DNA of 5,224 nt. Source: Gammaproteobacteria bacterium (GTDB taxonomy: Bacteria; Pseudomonadota; Gammaproteobacteria; Coxiellales; Coxiellaceae). The stretch is from the NCBI GenBank assembly GCA_022600315.1, contig JAHZKQ010000156.1, positions 1 through 5,224 on the forward strand, given 5' to 3'. This document shows positions 1 through 5,224 of this stretch, piece by piece. Both the position numbers and the translations under genes were made by a program. Within the stretch, counting starts at the first letter, position 1. Each line of letters begins with the position of its first letter. A model generated the notes under the pieces. That model saw only the letters and a list, made by a program, of their open reading frames with translations. It made no database searches and was not told the DNA's origin.

Positions 1-167
1 AGACCGGTTGCAATCCTTTGACTTAAATCTATTGGCAAAGCAGCCGCATTTTTAGGCGTCACTTGAATGGCTGGATCTTCGCCAAATAAATTTGGCGCCG
101 CATAAACCAAACCAATAACAATTAAGATAACCAGTAAGATGTAACGCCAAAGCGGATATTGATTCAT
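1..167 (-). CDS. secD: SecD, protein translocase subunit (N-terminal 55 residues, runs off the left edge)
   Basis: SecD partners SecF and YajC in the inner membrane. It uses the proton-motive force to help SecYEG complete export of unfolded proteins into the periplasm. Only the N-terminus is present. It begins MNQYPLWRYILL, followed by the first transmembrane helix (about residues 9-25) and the segment PNLFGEDPAIQV. From memory of the E. coli protein, this matches its N-terminus (NRYPLWKY...PNLFGEDPAVQI) almost residue for residue. The remaining periplasmic domain and helices lie outside the window. The start ATG (165-167) lies 9 nt after the yajC stop, with an AAGG ribosome binding site that overlaps that stop, so translation is probably coupled to yajC. 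The frame is open to the edge. secF is expected next but cannot be seen. Confidence 0.95.
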   Translation of the reverse strand, partial: MNQYPLWRYILLVILIVIGLVYAAPNLFGEDPAIQVTPKNAAALPIDLSQRIATG

Positions 168-171
168 TAAA

Positions 172-176
172 CTACC

Positions 177-178
<2 letters not shown>
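172..178 (-). promoter_or_regulatory. secD ribosome binding site overlapping the yajC stop
   Basis: Read leftward, the sequence is TAAGGTAG, 7 nt after the GG, then the secD ATG. The AA of AAGG belongs to the yajC stop codon TAA (177-179). Ribosomes ending yajC therefore release directly on the secD start region, which favours translational coupling of the two Sec subunits. Confidence 0.7.
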
Positions 179-1719
<1,541 letters not shown>

Positions 1720-1728
1720 TTAAGTTTC

Positions 1729-1737
1729 TGATACACT
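1729..1737 (+). promoter_or_regulatory. Candidate extended -10 promoter for mnmA
   Basis: The sequence TGATACACT is a TGn element plus TACACT (4 of 6 against TATAAT). The box ends only 6 nt before the mnmA ATG at 1744. No recognisable -35 is present at 16-18 nt. With a start point about 7 nt past the box, the message would begin at or beside the A of ATG. There is no Shine-Dalgarno sequence before this start. Confidence 0.45.
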
Positions 1738-1743
1738 ACGACC

Positions 1744-2853
1744 ATGAACAAACTACCTCACATAAAACTCGACAAGCCCAACGCCAAAATTGTGGTGGGC
1801 CTATCTGGCGGCGTTGATTCGGCGGTAACGGCGCTATTACTAAAAGAGCAAGGTTATGCCGTCAGCGCCATCTTTATGCAGAACTGGGAAACTGATAATG
1901 ATGACCCGCATTGTACCGCCGAGCAAGATTTAAATGATGCCCGCAAAATTACCAAACAACTTGATATTGATCTGCAGGTGGTAAATTTTAGTAAAGACTA
2001 TTGGCATAAAGTTTTCCAATACTGCCTAGATGAATTTAATGCTGGACGCACACCCAACCCTGATATTTGGTGTAATAAAGAAATTAAATTTAACACTTTC
2101 TTAAAACATACTTTAGATATCGGCGCCGATTATTTAGCAACCGGACATTATGCAAGAATTGCCAAGCAAGATGATAAATATGAATTATTAAAGGGCTTAG
2201 ATAATAGCAAAGATCAGAGTTATTTTTTATATACTCTAGGGCAATTTGAATTAGCTCATAGCCTTTTTCCTCTCGGTGGACTCGAAAAAACTAAAGTTCG
2301 TGAAATTGCCAAAGCCCATAAACTAGCTAACTATGCTAAAAAAGATAGCACTGGTATTTGTTTTATTGGTGAGCGTAAGTTTAAAGATTTTCTCAAAGAG
2401 TTTTTACTGGCTCAACCTGGCGAAATGCAAACGCCTGACGGCAAAACCATAGGCCAGCATGATGGCTTAATGTTTTATACCATCGGTCAACGCCAAGGTT
2501 TAAATATTGGCGGCTTAAAAAATGCTAAAGATGCGCCCTGGTATGTATTAGATAAAAATATTAAAGAGAATGTTTTAATCGTTGGGCAAGGCAGTGAGCA
2601 TCCGTTATTATTTAAAAGCGCCTTAATTTGCCAACAATTTGACTGGGTCAGTGGTACAGCACCTAAACCGCCATTTAATTGCCGAGCTAAAATACGCTAT
2701 CGACAGCAAGATCAAGCCTGCAAAGTCACTGCCTTAAACGCCAAACAACTAAAGATTGAATTTACCGAACCTCAACGCGCCATAACGCCGGGCCAATCAA
2801 TTGTGTTTTATCAAAATGATATCTGTTTGGGTGGCGGAATTATTAGTGAATAA
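1744..2853 (+). CDS. mnmA: tRNA-specific 2-thiouridylase MnmA
   Basis: MnmA puts the sulfur on C2 of uridine-34 in tRNA-Lys, -Glu and -Gln. It adenylates the base with ATP and takes the persulfide sulfur delivered by the IscS-Tus relay, in the cytosol. The 369-residue product matches the roughly 368-residue E. coli enzyme end to end. The PP-loop SGGVDS is at 21-26. D107 and C110 lie in [16 protein letters not shown] (101-116), and the second catalytic cysteine is C206 in [13 protein letters not shown] (201-213). ATGHY (132-136), the tRNA-contact region [11 protein letters not shown] (156-166), [10 protein letters not shown] (248-257) and the C-terminal barrel ending CLGGGII (361-367) are all present. 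All key residues are intact, so the gene should be functional. It is transcribed alone, divergent from tgt. The start has no Shine-Dalgarno and sits 6 nt after a -10-like box. Confidence 0.97.
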   Translation: MNKLPHIKLDKPNAKIVVGLSGGVDSAVTALLLKEQGYAVSAIFMQNWETDNDDPHCTAEQDLNDARKITKQLDIDLQVVNFSKDYWHKVFQYCLDEFNAGRTPNPDIWCNKEIKFNTFLKHTLDIGADYLATGHYARIAKQDDKYELLKGLDNSKDQSYFLYTLGQFELAHSLFPLGGLEKTKVREIAKAHKLANYAKKDSTGICFIGERKFKDFLKEFLLAQPGEMQTPDGKTIGQHDGLMFYTIGQRQGLNIGGLKNAKDAPWYVLDKNIKENVLIVGQGSEHPLLFKSALICQQFDWVSGTAPKPPFNCRAKIRYRQQDQACKVTALNAKQLKIEFTEPQRAITPGQSIVFYQNDICLGGGIISE

Positions 2854-2887
2854 AAAAATGGAGCAATAATATATTACGACTCCATTT
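2852..2887 (-). terminator. Rho-independent terminator for the leftward secreted-protein gene
   Basis: AAATGGAG (2856-2863) and CTCCATTT (2880-2887) form a perfect 8-bp stem. The interval between them includes the self-complementary TAATATATTA, which may lengthen the hairpin. Read leftward, the stem is followed by a run of seven T, as expected for termination of the gene ending at 2900. Read rightward there are only three T after the stem, so it would end mnmA transcripts less well, although the location between convergent genes suggests it serves both. The T-run overlaps the mnmA stop codon. Confidence 0.65.
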
Positions 2888-2899
2888 ATGAATAAAAAC

Positions 2900-3346
2900 T
2901 TATTGCGTGTAATCCAACACGATCGGACTCTTTTGGTCAGAGCCAGTATATTGCCCAGAGGCATCAACATATAACTTAATCATTGGCGTATTAACTTGCT
3001 TGCCATTGTAAGCTGTTTTCATTTGCAAACACCGCAGCTGATTAACTTTCATGCCAAGAAAGTGAGTAGCAATGGCATTAACATAACTTGCCGTTTCATT
3101 AGTGGTTCCCGCCGTGATTAATCTTGGAGGAGGAAAATTATAGCTTTGCAAATTTGAGCAGTTTACATTTACACTGCCTAAGATCTGGATGGAAGTCGCA
3201 TCAATTGTTTTATTTCCAGGGGTTTTAGTAATAACGGTGTACAATGTAGCATTGCCGCCAACAGGTCCCGCTAACAAACTGGCAGACGCTGACAGAGTAA
3301 ATATAGCCGCCGCGGTACCAATTCCAAGCAAAAAACTTTTTTTCAT
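2900..3346 (-). CDS. Small predicted secreted protein, unknown function
   Basis: I do not recognise the family. The 148-residue product starts with a clear Sec signal peptide: MKK, a hydrophobic core of about residues 4-18, then SASASLLAG, with likely cleavage around ASA (20-22) or LLAG (24-27). There is no lipobox cysteine, so it is not a lipoprotein. The mature part of about 122-126 residues is polar, rich in Thr, Asn and Ser, and has no further membrane segment. It has just two cysteines, C63 (VNCSNLQSYN) and C106 (QLRCLQMK), which could form a disulfide in the periplasm. It ends IVLDYTQ. The alternating hydrophobic pattern suggests a beta-rich fold, an inference only. The start is well supported by AAGAGGG 7 nt upstream. 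It is a single-gene unit with its own promoter and terminator, between convergent mnmA and the transporter gene. Confidence 0.85.
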   Translation of the reverse strand: MKKSFLLGIGTAAAIFTLSASASLLAGPVGGNATLYTVITKTPGNKTIDATSIQILGSVNVNCSNLQSYNFPPPRLITAGTTNETASYVNAIATHFLGMKVNQLRCLQMKTAYNGKQVNTPMIKLYVDASGQYTGSDQKSPIVLDYTQ

Positions 3347-3353
3347 TTAGATA

Positions 3354-3360
3354 CCCTCTT
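3354..3360 (-). promoter_or_regulatory. Strong ribosome binding site of the secreted-protein gene
   Basis: Read leftward: AAGAGGG, 7 nt, then the ATG at 3344-3346. It is the strongest Shine-Dalgarno in the window and fixes the start at the signal peptide. It contrasts with mnmA, tgt and the 5033 start, which have none. Confidence 0.75.
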
Positions 3361-3370
3361 TTATTAGCAA

Positions 3371-3387
3371 TGTATAACTATTATACA
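3371..3387. promoter_or_regulatory. Perfect inverted repeat over the -10 box: candidate operator
   Basis: TGTATAA, 3 nt, TTATACA: two 7-bp arms with no mismatch, 17 bp in all. It covers the TATAAT of the secreted-protein promoter and the expected start point, where a dimeric repressor would block RNA polymerase. Which regulator might bind is unknown. The short A+T-rich arms could also arise by chance around a -10 element. Confidence 0.4.
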
Positions 3388-3409
3388 GTAATGTGTCTGG
3401 AGATGTAAA
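3380..3409 (-). promoter_or_regulatory. Sigma-70-type promoter of the secreted-protein gene
   Basis: Read leftward: TTTACA (3404-3409, 5 of 6 against TTGACA), an 18-nt spacer, then a perfect TATAAT (3380-3385). The start point would be near 3373, giving a leader of about 27 nt that includes the ribosome binding site. This is the best promoter match in the window. Confidence 0.7.
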
Positions 3410-3426
3410 TAAACTAAAAGTTTAAT

Positions 3427-4983
3427 TTAACCATTTGATATATAAAGACTATTTTTATTTTTGCGGCCGCCTTGATGCTGAATTAATACCATCGCCAACA
3501 CAGCGGCAAACAATAAAATAATCGCGCAAGTTAGCATGATAATATGCATGCTAGACGTATAGGCCTGTTTAATCTGCCAAGTTAACTGCGGCAACACAGC
3601 TTTAGAAAAAGTCACTAAGCCCTGCGGTGCAAAATGGGTTTTATTGATCACTTGAGTTAAATTGGCAACTTGATCTGTGGTTAATTGCAGCTTGCTGTGT
3701 AGCTGACTCAATACCTTCATTAAAGTTAAATGCGAATAATAATAACTGCTCAGCACAAAACTTAGTGGATTACCAATCAAACCCATGGTCACAAATAAAC
3801 TGGCAAAAACACTTAAATGCTCCTCTGGCGCCACCACTAAAATTAAAGCATTTAGCGCTGGAAAACATAAGGCGCAGCCCATACCCAGGATAATAAAATA
3901 AATAATAAAGCGTACAATCGAAGTATTTGGCATCACCCAGCCAAATAAAAACAAGCCAAAACCCAAAATCAACAAACCTGCCACAACCGGTAACCTCGAA
4001 CCTAAAGTATCGGTCATTTGCCCACCATAAGGTGAAACCAAACCCCAAATCGCAGTTAGTGCCATAAACATCAAGCCTGAACTAAAAGCTGATAATCCGA
4101 CAATATTTTGCAGATATAAAGCTAAAATAACTAGCAAGGCACCTAAACTCACCTGAAATAAAAAGAAACAGCTAATACAGCCCACTAATGAAGGATTTTT
4201 AAAAAACCGAATATTTACCAGAGGATGCTTTAAACGCAATTGTCGATAACAAAAAAGTGCTAAACTTCCAATCGCCATTATTGCCAAAACTATAAATAAT
4301 AATGAAGTAACACCTTGTTCTGCCCCAGTATTTATTCCTAATACTAAACTTAGGACCACAACCATTATTAACAGCATATCAAAAATTGGTAGTGGTTTAT
4401 CTGAAATCCGCCAGGGTTCCTTAGGAATTAAGCGCATAACGATTATAACTGCCAAAATACCCAATGGCACATTAATGAAGAAAATCCAACGCCAATCCAA
4501 GTAATGCAAGATCGCACCACCTAACGGCGGCCCAACCGCTAAACCTAAACCGATCGCACCACTCATAAAACCCACCGCCCAACCATGACGTTCAGGCGGA
4601 AAACTCACAAAAACCAAATTAAAAATTGGCGCCATTAATAGCCCGCCACCCAAACCTTGAAATGCTCGAGCAATAATTAAGGTTTCAACATTTGGTGCAG
4701 CACCACAAACAGCTGAAGCGACTGTAAAAAACACTAAACCACATAAAAATGTCCGACGGCGACCGTAAGTATCCGCCAAGCGCCCTGAAGGTATGCAAGT
4801 TGCCACCCAAATGAGTAGATAGCCACTCACTACCCATTGCACTAACTGCAACTTAACATGAAAATCTTTTGAAACTGACACCAAGGCAAGATTCACCGCG
4901 GTAAAATCAATATTAATCATTAAACACACTACTACTAGAACGAATAGCACGATGATTTGGCGATAGCTAAGTTTTGCTGTCAT
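3427..4983 (-). CDS. MFS multidrug transporter, DHA2 (EmrB/QacA) family, 14 helices
   Basis: This is a proton-driven exporter of the inner membrane, most like drug:H+ antiporters; the substrate cannot be told from sequence. The 518-residue length and hydrophobic pattern fit 14 transmembrane helices. Helix 1 carries the DHA2 motif NIDFTAVNLAL (24-34) with acidic D26. Motif A, GRLADTYGRRR, is at 67-77 in the loop after helix 2. Motif B, ARAFQGLGGG, is at 105-114 with R106. The antiporter motif C region GLGLAVGPPLGG is at 145-156, followed by the DHA2 signature DWRWIFFINVPLG (163-175). A second, degenerate motif-A-like loop GGQMTDTLGSR is at 320-330. A long polar loop (about 418-475) precedes the last helix, as in EmrB relatives. 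No membrane-fusion (EmrA-type) gene lies beside it here. The start is weakly supported by CGGGT. The gene is divergent from the mfd-like start. Confidence 0.93.
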   Translation of the reverse strand: MTAKLSYRQIIVLFVLVVVCLMINIDFTAVNLALVSVSKDFHVKLQLVQWVVSGYLLIWVATCIPSGRLADTYGRRRTFLCGLVFFTVASAVCGAAPNVETLIIARAFQGLGGGLLMAPIFNLVFVSFPPERHGWAVGFMSGAIGLGLAVGPPLGGAILHYLDWRWIFFINVPLGILAVIIVMRLIPKEPWRISDKPLPIFDMLLIMVVVLSLVLGINTGAEQGVTSLLFIVLAIMAIGSLALFCYRQLRLKHPLVNIRFFKNPSLVGCISCFFLFQVSLGALLVILALYLQNIVGLSAFSSGLMFMALTAIWGLVSPYGGQMTDTLGSRLPVVAGLLILGFGLFLFGWVMPNTSIVRFIIYFIILGMGCALCFPALNALILVVAPEEHLSVFASLFVTMGLIGNPLSFVLSSYYYSHLTLMKVLSQLHSKLQLTTDQVANLTQVINKTHFAPQGLVTFSKAVLPQLTWQIKQAYTSSMHIIMLTCAIILLFAAVLAMVLIQHQGGRKNKNSLYISNG

Positions 4984-4996
4984 AAAATACCCGTTG

Positions 4997-5025
4997 TTGG
5001 AAACTGCGTTAGATTTCTATACAAT
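4997..5025 (+). promoter_or_regulatory. Promoter of the mfd-like gene
   Basis: TTGGAA (4997-5002, 4 of 6), a 17-nt spacer, then TACAAT (5020-5025, 5 of 6). Only 7 nt (AGCGACC) separate the -10 from the ATG at 5033, and no Shine-Dalgarno is present. The predicted start point falls at the ATG. Confidence 0.6.
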
Positions 5026-5044
5026 AGCGACCATGAACACTCAA
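5016..5044 (-). promoter_or_regulatory. Candidate promoter of the MFS transporter gene, overlapping the mfd-like promoter
   Basis: Read leftward: TTGAGT (5039-5044, 4 of 6), a 17-nt spacer, TATAGA (5016-5021, 4 of 6). The -10 shares bases with the opposing TACAAT, and the -35 lies inside the first codons of the mfd-like gene. If both are real, the two divergent genes compete for polymerase. The resulting leader for the transporter would be about 25 nt. Confidence 0.4.
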
Positions 5045-5170
5045 TCACCACTTTTAATTAGCAAGCTTAACCCTAACGACACCAAGCTTGGCTGGCAATG
5101 CCTGCAAGGCTGTAGCGCCGCGCTTGCAATTAGCCAACTCGCCATGCAAGAAACACGACCGCTGATTTGA
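5033..5170 (+). pseudogene. mfd: Probable N-terminal fragment of Mfd (transcription-repair coupling factor), frame broken after 45 codons
   Basis: Mfd is an ATP-driven translocase of about 1,150 residues that removes stalled RNA polymerase from DNA lesions and recruits UvrA. Only 45 residues are read here before TGA at 5168-5170. The segment KLGWQCLQGCSAALAISQLA (about 17-36) followed by MQETRPLI has the look of the start of the Mfd UvrB-like domain. In family members a 'W..L.GSS.ALAI...A' stretch is followed by a beta strand such as 'P.LVITPD'. Instead of that strand, the frame meets a stop and the bases after it are A-rich. None of the three forward frames continues the Mfd pattern. Possible causes are an insertion, a deletion or rearrangement, or an assembly join near the edge. 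The family call rests on a short stretch recalled from memory, so it is moderate only. Confidence 0.45.
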
Positions 5171-5224
5171 AGATAAAAAAGGTACAAGAAATAAAACTAA
5201 TAAACTCGACACTAAAGCAACAAC
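5168..5224. other. A-rich right edge of foreign-looking composition
   Basis: By my count 33 of 57 bases are A and 16 of 57 are G or C, clearly unlike the preceding fragment. Two forward frames are open to the edge: one reads ADLKIKKVQEIK from 5161, the other reads EDKKGTRNKTNKLDTKAT after a stop at 5163. A leftward frame entering from the edge reads VVALVSSLLVLFLVPFL, which is hydrophobic and could be a membrane segment. None is recognisable. It could be the edge of an inserted element, a neighbouring gene, or a mis-join. Confidence 0.35.

Noticed and set aside
3366..3390. LexA (SOS) box over the secreted-protein promoter
   Set aside because: CTGT and a TATACA-like half are present, but the spacing is too long for the gammaproteobacterial CTGT-N8-ACAG box and the second half reads ACAT rather than ACAG.
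3410..3424. TAAACT-AAA-AGTTTA hairpin after the transporter stop as a terminator
   Set aside because: The six-pair stem has a single G-C pair, and only a short broken T-run follows on the transporter strand. It is too weak to call, although no better terminator is visible there.
3770..4048. Leftward 92-codon frame inside the transporter gene
   Set aside because: It is fully contained in the DHA2 transporter gene in another frame. Its aromatic- and Cys-rich composition is typical of an out-of-frame read of membrane-protein codons.
5053..5094. Repeated AAGCTT within the mfd-like fragment as a mobile-element or join signature
   Set aside because: Two copies of a 6-bp word within coding sequence are expected by chance, and the protein reads through both in frame.

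Overview
The window looks like chromosomal DNA of a gammaproteobacterium with moderately low G+C (about 40% by eye). The secD, tgt and mnmA products resemble the E. coli proteins closely along their length. The order tgt-yajC-secD is the classic gammaproteobacterial arrangement. The A+T-rich codon use and the style of the proteins would fit a Legionellales-like lineage, but that placement is an inference and no single feature proves it.

Layout from left to right. Positions 1-1674 hold a leftward operon tgt > yajC > secD: tRNA-guanine transglycosylase, then two subunits of the Sec translocase accessory complex. tgt and yajC overlap by 20 nt, and the secD ribosome binding site overlaps the yajC stop codon. 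secD runs off the left edge. mnmA (1744-2853) is divergent from tgt across a 69-bp gap and encodes the tRNA U34 2-thiouridylase. Tgt and MnmA therefore form a back-to-back pair of wobble-base (position 34) modification genes. A hairpin with a T-run at 2852-2887 serves as terminator for the leftward gene that follows. That gene (2900-3346) encodes a small predicted secreted protein of no recognised family. It has the best promoter in the window, and a perfect inverted repeat covers its -10 box. Next is a leftward 14-helix drug/H+ antiporter-type MFS gene of the DHA2 family (3427-4983). At the right end (5033-5170), divergent from the transporter, is a 45-codon start of what is probably mfd. Its reading frame breaks off, and the last ~57 bases are of clearly different composition.

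The region is mostly housekeeping plus one transporter. I do not see a new multi-gene system. The points worth a second look are: a shared promoter/start arrangement at mnmA, mfd and tgt that predicts leaderless or nearly leaderless mRNAs; the dyad operator over the promoter of the orphan secreted protein; the broken mfd and foreign-looking right edge; and the signal-peptide-like extension on YajC.
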